A DNA stretch of 15,911 nt from Campylobacterota bacterium (lineage in GTDB: Bacteria > Campylobacterota > Campylobacteria > Campylobacterales > Sulfurovaceae), in the NCBI GenBank assembly GCA_003646525.1, contig QMKU01000007.1:1-15911 (forward strand), read 5' to 3'. The notes under the pieces are model-generated. The model searched no databases. It was not told the DNA's origin and worked only from the letters and a program-made list of their open reading frames with translations. How positions within the stretch are numbered: the stretch's first letter is position 1; each line of letters begins with the position of its first letter. Shown here one piece after another: positions 7,030 through 15,911 of this stretch. Position numbers and translations under genes: made by a program.

Positions 7030-8799
7030 ATGTTTGAGAGTGAGAGATGCACTGTTCGAGGTATTATTCTGGAAGCTCTGAAATATAGAGAAGCACTAGT
7101 CAAGGGGAATCTAGTAGCGATTCTTGCGACACTGTTTACTGTAGTAATTCCTCTCTTCATCCCCATACTAGTGGATGAGTTGCTCTTGCACAATGGAGAC
7201 AAGATGACAGGGTGGGTGAGGGACAATCTCTTTGCCATGACCCTGAGTGGCTATGTATTCTTCTTCCTTCTGTTGACTTTGGTGCTTCGTGCGGCAGGTT
7301 TTTTGCTCAATGTCATACAGGTCAAAACTTTTCTGGGTGTTTCTAAAGATATCTCTTTCAAACTACGCAAAAGAGCCGTAGAGCATCTCGAAAAAGTTTC
7401 TCTCAAAGAGTATGAGATGGTTTCACCAGGAGCTGTGACTTCCAAGCTGGTCACAGATGTCAATACCGTCGATAGCTTCATCGGGACGACAGTGAGTAAA
7501 TTTGTTATTTCGATATTGACATTGCTATTTACGGCTGTGATACTTCTCCTTATCGATTGGCAATTAGCAATCTCTATCCTGATCACCAATCCCGTCGTAG
7601 TCTTCTTCACTGCAAAATTGGCAAGAAATGTGGGAAAACTCAAACGAAAAGAGAATAACGCCGTTGAGCTTTTCCAATCTTCACTCAATGAGACTTTGGA
7701 ACTTTTCCATCAGATCAAAGCAGCTAACAAAGAGGTTTTTTTCTTTTCAAGAATCAATGATCAAGCAGAGGCACTTAGAGATACCTCTATCAATTTTGGA
7801 TACAAGAGTGATAGAGCGATTCGCTTCTCTTTTCTCGTCTTTTTAGGAGGATATGAGATCTTCCGTGCCGTAAGTATTCTTGCTGTTGCCTATAGTAGTC
7901 TGAGTGTAGGATTGATGCTAGCTATCTTCGGCTATCTTTGGATTATGATGACACCGACACAGGATATCATCAACTTTCAATATGCCCTTGCCAATGCCAA
8001 AGCTGCCTGTAAGCGTATCAATACGATCTTTGCGATGGAGATCGAACCAGAAGTGTCAAATGCCATAAATCCATTCGAGGGTTATACTTCAGCTTCAATA
8101 GAGGTGCAGGATTTGAATTTCTCTTATTTTGCCGACAAGCAGATACTCAAATCGGTCTCACTCTCTATTCCTCAGGGAGCCAAGGTAGCACTTGTAGGTG
8201 CAAGTGGAAGTGGCAAAACGACCTTGGCGAATATCATAGTAGGATTTTATCCAGTGACAGATGGTGAGATACGCTATAATGATATATCAGAGAAAGAGAT
8301 TGATTTGGCAACGATACGGGCAAATATTCATCTCATCTTGCAACATCCTAAACTTTTTAATGATACAATGTTATTTAACTTGACACTAGGGGAAGCTTAC
8401 AGCGAGGCAGAGGTGCGTAAGGCACTGCATATCGCTCAACTTGACGAAGTGGTAGAGTATTTGCAAGAGGGCTTGGATACACTAGTTGGCAAAGATGGAA
8501 TCAAGCTAAGTGGCGGTCAGCGTCAGCGTGTTGCCATAGCTAGGATGGTGCTAAGTGATCCCAAAGTGGTGATACTCGATGAGTCAACTTCAGCACTCGA
8601 TATTCATACTGAAATGAAACTGTTTGATGCTTTGGCACAGTTTTTGGCACCCAAGACAGTGATCACTATCGCGCACCGTATCAGTACGATCAAGAGTGCG
8701 GAGCTGATCTATGTACTCGAAAATGGTGAAGTGGTGGATAGCGGATCACCTCAGGAGTTGATGCATAAAGATAGTAGTTATTTTAGCAGCATGATTTAA
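7030..8799 (+). CDS. ABC exporter half-transporter (fused permease and ATPase)
   Basis: 589 residues from the ATG at 7030, which has AAAGGG upstream at short spacing; a GTG at 7009 in the same frame would add 7 residues but has no ribosome site. The N-terminal membrane domain (about 1-315) has the type-1 exporter layout with about six helices. The nucleotide-binding domain follows: Walker A GASGSGKT (390-397), Q-loop Q438, signature LSGGQ (493-497), Walker B ending in D517 with catalytic E518, D-loop SALD, and H-loop H549. All catalytic residues are present, so a homodimer would be competent. The substrate cannot be read from sequence; MsbA-like lipid export, or peptide or drug export, are possible. 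Location between two secreted proteins and uppP favours an envelope role, which is inference. Confidence 0.93.
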   Translation: MFESERCTVRGIILEALKYREALVKGNLVAILATLFTVVIPLFIPILVDELLLHNGDKMTGWVRDNLFAMTLSGYVFFFLLLTLVLRAAGFLLNVIQVKTFLGVSKDISFKLRKRAVEHLEKVSLKEYEMVSPGAVTSKLVTDVNTVDSFIGTTVSKFVISILTLLFTAVILLLIDWQLAISILITNPVVVFFTAKLARNVGKLKRKENNAVELFQSSLNETLELFHQIKAANKEVFFFSRINDQAEALRDTSINFGYKSDRAIRFSFLVFLGGYEIFRAVSILAVAYSSLSVGLMLAIFGYLWIMMTPTQDIINFQYALANAKAACKRINTIFAMEIEPEVSNAINPFEGYTSASIEVQDLNFSYFADKQILKSVSLSIPQGAKVALVGASGSGKTTLANIIVGFYPVTDGEIRYNDISEKEIDLATIRANIHLILQHPKLFNDTMLFNLTLGEAYSEAEVRKALHIAQLDEVVEYLQEGLDTLVGKDGIKLSGGQRQRVAIARMVLSDPKVVILDESTSALDIHTEMKLFDALAQFLAPKTVITIAHRISTIKSAELIYVLENGEVVDSGSPQELMHKDSSYFSSMI

Positions 8800-8812
8800 T
8801 TTAGGGATTTAT

Positions 8813-9577
8813 TTGGATATTTTACAAGCGATCATCATAGGAATTATCGAAGGATTTACAGAGTTTTTACCTATCTCTTCTACTGGGCATATGATTGTTG
8901 CGAGTAGGTTTCTGGGGATTGAAGAGAGTGCACTAATCAAAGCGTATGAAGTGATCATTCAGTTTGCTGCGATACTTGCCGTGATGTTGATCTATCGGGA
9001 CAAACTGACCTTCTCCAAGATAGAACTATGGAAGAGACTGATGTTGGCATTTTTGCCACTTGCAGGTATCGGATATATTTTCAAAGATCAGATCAAAGCT
9101 TTGTTCTCCATAGAGGTAGTTGCCATGATGTTTATCATAGGTGGAATTATCTTTTTGATAGTTGAATACTATTACAAAGAAGAGAAGAGTCATACCGTTG
9201 CTGTCGAAACAGTGAGTTACAAACAGGCACTCTGGGTAGGTTTGGCTCAGATATTTTCTTTGATACCTGGTACGAGTAGGGCAGGCGCAACAATAGTAGG
9301 TGGTTTGCTGACAGGCATGGATCGCAAAACAAGTGCAGAATTCTCATTTCTTCTGGCGATTCCGGTGATGGCAGCAGTGAGTGGATATGATCTACTGAAA
9401 CACTATCAGGATTTTGCTGATGCCAATTGGGGTGCCTTTGTAGTAGGATTTGTAGTTGCTTTCGTAGTCGCTTATTTGACGATCAAACTCTTCCTCGCCT
9501 TTCTCCAGCGTTTTACTTTTGTGCCATTTGGTATCTATCGTATTATATTTGGTGTTATACTGCTATTAATAATTTAA
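8813..9577 (+). CDS. uppP: Undecaprenyl-diphosphate phosphatase UppP (BacA family)
   Basis: 254 residues, starting at TTG (8813) with an AGGGA ribosome site 6-7 nt upstream; the next residues ([19 protein letters not shown]) match the family start exactly, so TTG is the start. Catalytic motifs: E13 and E17 in [16 protein letters not shown] ending at H26, and the second motif PGTSRAG with R156. Multiple hydrophobic helices span the protein. It dephosphorylates undecaprenyl diphosphate to regenerate the lipid carrier for peptidoglycan and other surface polymers, and its overexpression gives bacitracin tolerance. It lies 13 nt after the ABC exporter stop, so it is almost certainly cotranscribed. 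Confidence 0.96.
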   Translation: MDILQAIIIGIIEGFTEFLPISSTGHMIVASRFLGIEESALIKAYEVIIQFAAILAVMLIYRDKLTFSKIELWKRLMLAFLPLAGIGYIFKDQIKALFSIEVVAMMFIIGGIIFLIVEYYYKEEKSHTVAVETVSYKQALWVGLAQIFSLIPGTSRAGATIVGGLLTGMDRKTSAEFSFLLAIPVMAAVSGYDLLKHYQDFADANWGAFVVGFVVAFVVAYLTIKLFLAFLQRFTFVPFGIYRIIFGVILLLII

Positions 9578-9671
9578 TTGAATTTATAGAGCCTCTCTAG
9601 GGAGTCCCCTTTAAGTTCAAAATTTCTTTTGGACATTCACGGGAGATCTCTTCCGTTCTTAAAGGCAAGAC

Positions 9672-11054
9672 ATGACATTTAATGAATTTAATTTTCATCC
9701 TGATATTCGCAAAGGGGTGAAGATAGCAGGCTTCAGGGAGCCTAGTCCTATTCAGGAGATGACGATCCCGATCATCGAAGCGGGTAATGATATGGTAGGT
9801 CAGGCACATACAGGCACAGGCAAAACAGCCGCCTTTGGTTTGCCAATGTTAGACAAGATTGCCAAGGGTGAAATAGAACGAGCCTTGGTAATCACTCCGA
9901 CAAGAGAGTTGGCAACTCAGGTAAGTGATGAACTCTATCATTTGGGACGCTTTGCAGGGATCAGAACACTGACTGTTTATGGAGGAGTGGGGTATGGTCG
10001 GCAAATTGCATTGATCCACAAAGGGGTTCAGATCGTTGTCGCGACACCAGGTAGACTCAAGGATCTGTATAAAAAAGGAAAGATTGATGTTTTCAACCCA
10101 GAGATAGTAGTATTGGATGAAGCAGATGAGATGCTTGATATGGGTTTTCTCGAAGAGATCAAAGAGATCTTTGAATATATCCCACAAAATAGACAGACAC
10201 TGCTCTTTTCTGCGACGATGCCTGAACCGATCAAAGAGTTGGCGGACAATATCCTCTATAACCCTGAGTTTATCTCCGTGGTGGGCGATGAAGATGCGAC
10301 GACAAACAATATCATTGATCAACGATACTATGTCATTAATGAAAATGAGAGAGATGATGCGATCGTGAGATTATTAGAGACAGAAAAGACCAATAAGTGT
10401 CTTATTTTTTGTCGAATGAAGCGGGAAGTAGATCGTCTGAGTGAATATTTGGCAGCACTTGGATTTAATGCTAGGGGGCTACATGGAGATATGGAGCAGC
10501 CTGAGCGAGATGAGGTGATCAAAGGATATAGAAGAGGGCAAATCAAGATAATGGTTGCAACTGATGTGGCATCACGGGGCTTGGATGTCAAAGATGTCAC
10601 ACATGTCTTCAACTATCATATTCCTTTCGATCCTCAGAGCTATGTACACCGCATCGGAAGAACGGGTCGTGCAGGAAAAAGTGGTCAAGCAATCACACTA
10701 GTCACTACCGGAGAGTTCAAAGAGTTGAAGCGTATCCAAAAAGAGGTGGGTGCAGAGATGAGACTGGCAACGATTGAGACTGACAATGGTTTGAGTGAAG
10801 CTGTGATAGAAGGTTTGATTGAAAAAATACGCAGTAGTGATATCCACCCTGAAATTGATATGATAATAAATGCTGTGACAGATATAGATCAAAAACTTCT
10901 GCTTAAAAAGGTAATTTCGATAATGATGAATCGCGAGGAGAGTGTTTCTAGTGACAGAATAGGACTAGATCAAAATATGGTTGATGAGATGATGGAAAAT
11001 TATAAAGACGAAAAAAAGTCATCACGCAACAATCATCGCAGGAGAAGGCGCTAA
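9672..11054 (+). CDS. DEAD-box ATP-dependent RNA helicase
   Basis: 460 residues with every helicase motif: Q motif FREPSPIQ (21-28), motif I AHTGTGKT (45-52), PTRELA (76-81), TPGR (125-128), DEAD (149-152), SAT (180-182), LIFCRMKRE (244-252), motif V ATDVASRGLD (296-305) and motif VI HRIGRTGRAG (326-335). The core ends near residue 360; about 85 residues follow, helical and then a basic tail of arginines after KKSSRNNH, likely an RNA-contacting extension. No full DbpA/CsdA RNA-binding domain is visible, so it is nearer RhlE or a short DeaD. Probable roles are RNA remodelling, ribosome assembly or decay, especially in the cold. The ATG at 9672 has AAAGG 6 nt upstream. It is 94 nt from uppP, so it may have its own promoter. 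Confidence 0.96.
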   Translation: MTFNEFNFHPDIRKGVKIAGFREPSPIQEMTIPIIEAGNDMVGQAHTGTGKTAAFGLPMLDKIAKGEIERALVITPTRELATQVSDELYHLGRFAGIRTLTVYGGVGYGRQIALIHKGVQIVVATPGRLKDLYKKGKIDVFNPEIVVLDEADEMLDMGFLEEIKEIFEYIPQNRQTLLFSATMPEPIKELADNILYNPEFISVVGDEDATTNNIIDQRYYVINENERDDAIVRLLETEKTNKCLIFCRMKREVDRLSEYLAALGFNARGLHGDMEQPERDEVIKGYRRGQIKIMVATDVASRGLDVKDVTHVFNYHIPFDPQSYVHRIGRTGRAGKSGQAITLVTTGEFKELKRIQKEVGAEMRLATIETDNGLSEAVIEGLIEKIRSSDIHPEIDMIINAVTDIDQKLLLKKVISIMMNREESVSSDRIGLDQNMVDEMMENYKDEKKSSRNNHRRRRR

Positions 11055-11128
11055 TAAAGTGTAGAAATGGAAGTACTCGAAAGAGCTCTTGATGGTTTTG
11101 AAGATTCTTTAAGTAGAAACAAGCAAAA

Positions 11129-11160
11129 TTGTCTTAAAATTGGGAAATAAAAGTTATAAG
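11129..11160 (+). promoter_or_regulatory. Weak candidate promoter for the oad-pck operon
   Basis: TTGTCT at 11129-11134 and TATAAG at 11155-11160 lie just before oadG. The spacing of 20 nt is long and the -10 would leave a very short leader (about 11 nt including the ribosome site), so the match is poor. Read-through from the helicase gene is the alternative. Confidence 0.2.
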
Positions 11161-11171
11161 AAGGTTATCTG

Positions 11172-11414
11172 ATGGAAGTTAGTCTAGTGGGTGAAAGTCT
11201 TAAGTTTATGGTGCTGGGGATGACGATTGTTTTCCTCTTCCTGGCATTGTTGGTACAGGTGATGAAGCTTCAAGCAAAGCTTGTTGGTAAATATTTTCCA
11301 GAGAAAGAAGTTGTCACTACAACATCAAAATCTGCAGCTCTCGCAGCGGATGACTCAGCTAAAACAGCCGCAATCATCGCTGCGATCACAGAATTTAAAA
11401 AAAATAAATCATAA
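11172..11414 (+). CDS. oadG: Oxaloacetate decarboxylase gamma subunit (OadG family)
   Basis: 80 residues, the usual size for the gamma chain of Na+-translocating decarboxylases. One membrane helix about 12-30 (FMVLGMTIVFLFLALLVQV) follows a short N-terminus, then a cytoplasmic tail, alanine-rich near 54-72 and ending FKKNKS. The G-M-T-I-V-F-x-F-L core matches OadG. In the known complex gamma anchors alpha to beta and helps assembly. The match is recognised mainly from this helix motif and from position directly before the alpha gene (15-nt gap). AAGAAGG lies 7 nt before the ATG. The tail lacks the proline/histidine-rich zinc region of some OadG proteins. Confidence 0.83.
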   Translation: MEVSLVGESLKFMVLGMTIVFLFLALLVQVMKLQAKLVGKYFPEKEVVTTTSKSAALAADDSAKTAAIIAAITEFKKNKS

Positions 11415-11429
11415 CAAGAAGGTAGTAGC

Positions 11430-13214
11430 ATGGCAAAAAAATATATTGATGTGATGGATACCACATTCAGAGATGGATTTCAGTCTGTCTTTGGAGGTCG
11501 GGTTCTTATGGGTGACTTTTTTCCTGCGGTAGAAGCAGCGAAAGAAGCAGGTATTAAGCATTTTGAATTTGGCGGTGGTGCTAGATTTCAAACACTCTAC
11601 TTCTATCTTCAAGAGAATGCTTTTGATATGATGGATCGATTTCGTGAGATAGTTGGTCCTGAGGCCAACTTGCAGGTTCTCTCTCGGGGGATTAATACTG
11701 TGATGCTTGATACAGGTAGTCGTGAGACAATTGATCTTTTTGCTAAAATGTTCAAAAAGCATGGCACAACAACAGTTCGTAACTTCGATGCGCTCAATGA
11801 TGTAAACAATCTTGTCTATAGTGGCGAGTGCATTAAGCGACATAACCTCAAGCATGAAGTTGTTGTGACGATGATGGATCTTCCTCCAGGATGTCAAGGT
11901 GCACACGATGTAGCATTTTACAAAAAAACTTTGACCAATATCCTAGATAGTGGTTTAGAATTTGATTCAGTCTGCTTCAAAGACGCTAGTGGTACTTCAA
12001 ATCCACATAAGGTTTTTGAGACGATTCAGATGGCACGAAAACTTTTGGGCAAAGATGCACACTTAAGACTACATACCCATGAAACTGCTGGTGTCAGTGT
12101 CGCTGCCTATTTGGCTGCGCTTGAAGCAGGGGCAGATGGTATTGATATGGCAGCTGCTCCAGTGAGTGGTGGAACATCCCAGCCTGACATTTTGACCATG
12201 TTACATGCTACCAAGGGTACAGACTACGACTTGGGTGGTTTAGAATTACCTAAAATACTCAAATATGAAGAAAAACTTCAATCTTGCTTGTCGGATTATA
12301 TGATTCCACCTGAAGCGACGCAAGTTTCACCTCTCATTCCTTTCTCTCCTATGCCTGGTGGCGCATTGACTGCCAATACTCAGATGATGAGAGATAGTGG
12401 AAACCTTGATAAATTTGATGAAGTCATTCTAGCGATGAAAGAGGTTGTAGAGAGAGGTGGATATGGAACTTCTGTCACACCAGTGAGTCAGTTCTACTGG
12501 CAACAGGCGTATGCTAATGTGATGTTTGGTCCATGGAAGCAGATAGCACCTGGATATGGTCGAATGGTACTAGGGTATTTTGGCAAAACACCAGTAGCCC
12601 CTGATCCAGAGATTAGCGCCTTGGCACAGAAAAAGCTTAAATTGGAACCAACCACCGAAAATCCTCTTGATATTTCAGATAGGGATGAGAATAAGTCGAT
12701 CGCTCACTGGAAAAAAGTCTTAGAAGATGAAGGTTTGGAGACAACTGAAGAGAATATTTTCATCGGTGCGTCTTGTGATAAAAAAGGTATTGCGTTCCTC
12801 AAGGGTGAAGGTCCATTGATGGTAAGAAAAAAGAGTGAAGAAGAAAATAATAGTGGAGAAGTAGATATGGCAGGAAATTATACAGTAATGGTTGATGGTA
12901 AGAAGTTTAGTGTTCAGGTAGCTGAAGGTAATGCAGATATTCAAGTTTCTGAGAGTGCAGCAGCTCCGGCTCCAGTAGCGTCAACAGCTGGTGGAAAAGG
13001 GAGTGTAGAGATACACTCACAAACACCTGGTACTGTTTGGAAGATTCTATTTAATGCTGGAGATAGTGTCAAAGAGGGCGACAAGATCATGATTCTAGAA
13101 GCCATGAAGATGGAGATTGATATCACTGCACCGCAGGATGGTGTCGTCAAGTCAATTGATATTGGCGTAAATGACGCTGTAACGGATGGACAACTACTAG
13201 CCACAATGGAGTAA
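11430..13214 (+). CDS. oadA: Oxaloacetate decarboxylase alpha / pyruvate carboxylase subunit B (biotin-dependent carboxyltransferase)
   Basis: 594 residues. Carboxyltransferase barrel: [10 protein letters not shown] (10-19), where the common form is DTTLRDAHQS; GGGARFQ in place of the usual GGATFD; carboxylatable metal-ligand lysine K184 in CFKDASG; metal histidines H215 and H217 in HTHETAG; GTSQPD. Then a conserved carboxylase domain ([19 protein letters not shown] and [13 protein letters not shown]), an alanine/proline linker about 511-520, and a C-terminal biotinyl domain with E-A-M-K-M and biotin site K560. All catalytic residues are present. The enzyme transfers CO2 between oxaloacetate and biotin. 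With oadG and oadB alongside, a Na+-pumping decarboxylase is likely, but the closest remembered relative is Campylobacter PycB, which works with a separate biotin carboxylase (PycA). The substrate direction cannot be settled here. AAGG lies about 8 nt before the ATG. Confidence 0.93.
   Translation: MAKKYIDVMDTTFRDGFQSVFGGRVLMGDFFPAVEAAKEAGIKHFEFGGGARFQTLYFYLQENAFDMMDRFREIVGPEANLQVLSRGINTVMLDTGSRETIDLFAKMFKKHGTTTVRNFDALNDVNNLVYSGECIKRHNLKHEVVVTMMDLPPGCQGAHDVAFYKKTLTNILDSGLEFDSVCFKDASGTSNPHKVFETIQMARKLLGKDAHLRLHTHETAGVSVAAYLAALEAGADGIDMAAAPVSGGTSQPDILTMLHATKGTDYDLGGLELPKILKYEEKLQSCLSDYMIPPEATQVSPLIPFSPMPGGALTANTQMMRDSGNLDKFDEVILAMKEVVERGGYGTSVTPVSQFYWQQAYANVMFGPWKQIAPGYGRMVLGYFGKTPVAPDPEISALAQKKLKLEPTTENPLDISDRDENKSIAHWKKVLEDEGLETTEENIFIGASCDKKGIAFLKGEGPLMVRKKSEEENNSGEVDMAGNYTVMVDGKKFSVQVAEGNADIQVSESAAAPAPVASTAGGKGSVEIHSQTPGTVWKILFNAGDSVKEGDKIMILEAMKMEIDITAPQDGVVKSIDIGVNDAVTDGQLLATME
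12855..12869 (+). promoter_or_regulatory. Possible internal ribosome site and start within oadA
   Basis: GGAG at 12855-12858 stands 8 nt before an in-frame ATG (12867, codon 480) at the border between the carboxylase region and the biotin carrier region. Translation from it would give a 115-residue free biotin carrier protein (biotin lysine at residue 81). The site is as good as the one for oadA itself. This is only a possibility; purine-rich codons for GEVD could produce it by chance. Confidence 0.25.
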
Positions 13215-13216
13215 TA

Positions 13217-14542
13217 ATGATGCTTAAAAAGATATTTATTTCACTGCTCTTTGCCCTTGTAGCATCGAGTTCAGTCACTTATGCGAGTGAACATGTAGCA
13301 CCAGCGGAAGCACCTGTTGCCGAAAAAAGTGCTTATGTTCCCAAAAGTCTTTCGGAGTTAGCAGTTAGTTTTTGGCAAACGACAGGGATCAATGCTTTTT
13401 TCGATTTTAATGATGGAGAGACGACTTCTGAACCAAAAGGTCCAGCTTACGAAAAAGAGATGAATTGGTTTGAATCATCACTTGGTCGATTAATCATGCT
13501 CTTAATTGTATTTGTACTCTTTTATTTGGCAATTGCCAAAAACTTTGAGCCACTACTTCTGATACCTATTGCTTTTGGAGGATTTCTAGCCAATATTCCG
13601 CTCGCAGGTATGGGGGGTGAACATGGAATGCTTGGTATTATCTATAATATGGGTATCGCCAATGAATTCTTCCCACTGCTGATCTTTATGGGTGTGGGGG
13701 CAATGACTGACTTTGGACCACTGCTTTCTAATCCCAAGACAGCACTTCTCGGAGGTGCTGCACAGTTTGGTATCTTTGGTGCGCTCGTCGGAGCTGTTGC
13801 GATAGGATTTGGTCTACAGGAGGCATCAGCGATTAGTATTATTGGTGGTGCGGATGGTCCAACTTCGATCTTTATTGCTAATAGATTGGCACCAGATATG
13901 CTAGGGGCGATCGCAGTTGCGGCATACTCCTATATGGCATTGGTACCAGTTATTCAGCCTCCGATAATGAGAGCTTTGACGAGCAAAGAAGAACGAGTAA
14001 TCGTGATGAAGACAACGAGAAAAGTGAATAGACTTGAAAAACTATTCTTCCCTATACTTGTCTTGATACTTGCTATGTTTATCCTGCCAGAATCAACACC
14101 TTTGATCGGTGCATTTACTTTTGGTAACTTTGCCAAAGAGTCAGGTGTGGTTGATCGTCTCTCCAATGAGATGCAAAACTCTTTGATCAATATTGTTACG
14201 ATCTTCTTGGGTCTGGGTGTCGGTTCCAAATTGGCAGCGGACAAATTCCTCGTATTTGAGACTTTGGGAATTATGATTATTGGTTTATTGGCATTTTCTG
14301 CTGGTACAGCAGCTGGTGTACTCATGGCGAAGGTTATGAATAAATATTCCAAGGAACCTATCAATCCACTCATAGGTGCAGCTGGTGTTTCAGCTGTACC
14401 GATGTCAGCACGAGTGGTTAGCAAGGTGGGCTCCGAGGAGAAACCAGGGAATATTCTATTGATGCATGCTATGGGTCCAAATGTGGCAGGTGTCATCGGT
14501 TCAGCAGTGGCAGCCGGCGTGTTGCTCTCAATATTTAAATAA
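13217..14542 (+). CDS. oadB: Oxaloacetate decarboxylase beta subunit (Na+ pump), with N-terminal secretory extension
   Basis: 441 residues. The first 85 or so are unusual for the family: a signal-peptide-like segment ([19 protein letters not shown], possible cleavage after TYA), an alanine/proline-rich stretch, then [14 protein letters not shown], which may correspond to the normal OadB start. The rest is the standard sodium pump: [30 protein letters not shown], and [10 protein letters not shown] with D213 (the conserved membrane aspartate tied to Na+ binding), ending [21 protein letters not shown]. It couples decarboxylation of carboxybiotin on the alpha subunit to Na+ export. GGAG stands 5 nt before the first of two adjacent ATGs (13217, 13220). 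Only 2 nt separate it from the oadA stop, so coupling is likely. Confidence 0.95.
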   Translation: MMLKKIFISLLFALVASSSVTYASEHVAPAEAPVAEKSAYVPKSLSELAVSFWQTTGINAFFDFNDGETTSEPKGPAYEKEMNWFESSLGRLIMLLIVFVLFYLAIAKNFEPLLLIPIAFGGFLANIPLAGMGGEHGMLGIIYNMGIANEFFPLLIFMGVGAMTDFGPLLSNPKTALLGGAAQFGIFGALVGAVAIGFGLQEASAISIIGGADGPTSIFIANRLAPDMLGAIAVAAYSYMALVPVIQPPIMRALTSKEERVIVMKTTRKVNRLEKLFFPILVLILAMFILPESTPLIGAFTFGNFAKESGVVDRLSNEMQNSLINIVTIFLGLGVGSKLAADKFLVFETLGIMIIGLLAFSAGTAAGVLMAKVMNKYSKEPINPLIGAAGVSAVPMSARVVSKVGSEEKPGNILLMHAMGPNVAGVIGSAVAAGVLLSIFK

Positions 14543-14554
14543 AAAGAGGTAATT

Positions 14555-15911
14555 ATGAGTGATAAACAACCAAACGGACTTGATAAGCTAGGTCTTGAAA
14601 ATATTGGGAGAGTCTTTTATAACTTAAGTTATGATGAGCTCCAAGCGCATGAGATAAATATGAATGAAGTGAAACTTTCAACCAGTGGTGCGACTATGGT
14701 TGATACAGGAATCTTTACTGGTAGAAGTCCGAAAGATAAATATATTGTAGATCAATCACCATCAAATGAGAATGTTTCTTGGGGAAATATCAATCAGCCT
14801 ATCAAAAAAGAGATTTATGATGAGCTCTTGGAGATCAGCAAAAAACAACTTTCAGGAAAAAATATTTATGTGATGGATGCTTATGCTGGATCAAGTCCAT
14901 TGAGTCGAAGAAAGATTCGATTTATCTCTGAAATCGCATGGCAGGCACACTTTGTGAAGAATATGTTTATTCGTCCTACAGAAGAGGAGTTGGAAGATTT
15001 TGAACCAGACTTTGTCATGTATAATGCGTGTAAAAAGGTCAATCATAACCATGAAGAGCATGGTTTGCATTCAAATGTATACGCTGCCTTTAATATAGAA
15101 GAGAACACTGCTGTGATTGGTGGTACATGGTATGGTGGCGAGATGAAGAAAGGTATCTTCTCCATGATGAACTATTGGCTTCCACTAGAAGGCAATATGG
15201 CAATGCACTGTTCAGCTAATGTCGGTAAAGATAATGATGTTTGTCTCTTCTTTGGACTTTCGGGTACAGGCAAAACAACACTTTCAACTGATCCTAATCG
15301 TGCACTGATTGGTGATGACGAGCATGGTTGGGATGATCATGGTGTCTTCAACTTTGAGGGTGGATGTTATGCCAAAGTTATCGATCTTGACCCAAAAAGC
15401 GAGCCCGAGATCTTTGGTGCAATTTGCAAAGATGCACTCTTGGAAAATGTGGTTCATGATGAGTATGGATATGTAGACTATAGTGATGGTAGCAAGACAG
15501 AAAATACAAGAGTCTCTTATCCTATTGAACATATCGAAAATCACAAAGAAGATCTCATGGCAGGTCATCCAAATAATATTATCTTTTTGTCAGCAGATGC
15601 TTTCGGGGTACTTCCTCCTGTCAGTAAGTTAAGCAAAGAACAAGCAATGTATTATTTCCTCAGTGGCTATACAGCCAAAGTGGCAGGTACAGAACGGGGA
15701 ATTACAAAACCTGTTGCTGCATTTTCTGCTGGTTTTGGTGAAGCATTCCTTCCATTGCCTCCAATGCAATATGCTAAACTTCTAGGAGATAAAATCGATA
15801 AGCATAATGTGAATGTCTATCTGGTAAATACTGGTTGGACAGGTGGTGTTTATGGTGTAGGTAAACGCATGAGTATTCAAGACACTAGAGCATGTATTGA
15901 GGATATTCTTA
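14555..15911 (+). CDS. pckA: ATP-dependent phosphoenolpyruvate carboxykinase (C-terminus cut by window edge)
   Basis: 452 residues are visible of an expected 520-540; the stop lies beyond the right edge. Motifs: TGRSPKDKY with substrate arginine R57; WYGGEMKKG with the metal/substrate lysine region; P-loop [11 protein letters not shown] with K240; kinase-2 GDDEHGW (253-259); and GTERGITKP, all in the expected order for the ATP type. It interconverts oxaloacetate plus ATP with PEP, CO2 and ADP in the cytoplasm, mainly for gluconeogenesis in organisms that make pyruvate or oxaloacetate from CO2. The ATG at 14555 has AAGAGG 5 nt upstream and is 12 nt after the oadB stop, so it belongs to the same operon. 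Confidence 0.97.
   Translation, partial: MSDKQPNGLDKLGLENIGRVFYNLSYDELQAHEINMNEVKLSTSGATMVDTGIFTGRSPKDKYIVDQSPSNENVSWGNINQPIKKEIYDELLEISKKQLSGKNIYVMDAYAGSSPLSRRKIRFISEIAWQAHFVKNMFIRPTEEELEDFEPDFVMYNACKKVNHNHEEHGLHSNVYAAFNIEENTAVIGGTWYGGEMKKGIFSMMNYWLPLEGNMAMHCSANVGKDNDVCLFFGLSGTGKTTLSTDPNRALIGDDEHGWDDHGVFNFEGGCYAKVIDLDPKSEPEIFGAICKDALLENVVHDEYGYVDYSDGSKTENTRVSYPIEHIENHKEDLMAGHPNNIIFLSADAFGVLPPVSKLSKEQAMYYFLSGYTAKVAGTERGITKPVAAFSAGFGEAFLPLPPMQYAKLLGDKIDKHNVNVYLVNTGWTGGVYGVGKRMSIQDTRACIEDIL

Noticed and set aside
9593..9614. Possible terminator between uppP and the helicase gene
   Set aside because: GGG-AGT-CCC followed by a few T residues is only a 3-bp stem; too weak to call.
9849..10322. 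157-codon minus-strand frame inside the helicase gene
   Set aside because: It is antisense to the conserved helicase core and shows no family features or ribosome site.
11078..11094. AAGAGCTCTT palindrome after the helicase gene
   Set aside because: It is a continuous 10-bp palindrome with no loop and no T-run, and such short palindromes are expected by chance.
11409..11906. 165-codon minus-strand frame inside oadA
   Set aside because: It is antisense to the catalytic part of OadA, with cysteine/histidine-rich shadow composition.

Overview
The window looks like ordinary chromosome from a Campylobacterota (epsilonproteobacterial) organism, probably of the Sulfurovum/Sulfurimonas type. This rests on the AT-rich but not extreme composition, the dense ATG-overlap operons, the TATAAT-type -10 boxes with poor -35 boxes, the RDGFQS-type PycB/OadA-like carboxyltransferase directly upstream of an ATP-dependent PEP carboxykinase (as I recall the order in Campylobacter), and the general look of the proteins. 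The taxonomic assignment is inference from memory; no search was run.

The window divides at about 5960-6050, with leftward genes on one side and rightward genes on the other. Leftward block (1-5958): a hybrid sensor histidine kinase cut by the left edge; then, in transcription order, ychF, a DUF302 lipoprotein, a YceI-family secreted protein and a DUF1456 (YehS-like) protein, closely packed as one probable operon ending in a terminator-like hairpin; then a small ABM-domain (YgiN-like) monooxygenase gene next to the divergent promoter region. Between ychF and the ABM gene lies about 270 bp with no convincing gene, holding a perfect 9-bp palindrome.

Rightward block (6132-15911): two tandem, related, secreted DUF1566/Lcl_C proteins, an ABC exporter half-transporter and undecaprenyl-diphosphate phosphatase (uppP), all closely spaced or overlapping and probably one envelope-related operon; then a DEAD-box RNA helicase; then oadG-oadA-oadB-pckA, a carbon-metabolism operon. 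The oad genes encode the gamma, alpha and beta parts of a Na+-pumping oxaloacetate decarboxylase (alpha also looks like pyruvate carboxylase subunit B). pckA converts oxaloacetate to PEP, so the operon places oxaloacetate, pyruvate and PEP interconversion under one promoter. pckA is cut by the right edge.

No tRNA, rRNA, CRISPR array, insertion sequence or prophage signal was seen. The less ordinary items are the duplicated Lcl_C pair joined to an exporter and uppP, a possible internal translation start in oadA that would yield a free biotin carrier domain, the secretory-type N-terminal extension of OadB, the degenerate first receiver of the sensor kinase, and the short palindrome near 5640.
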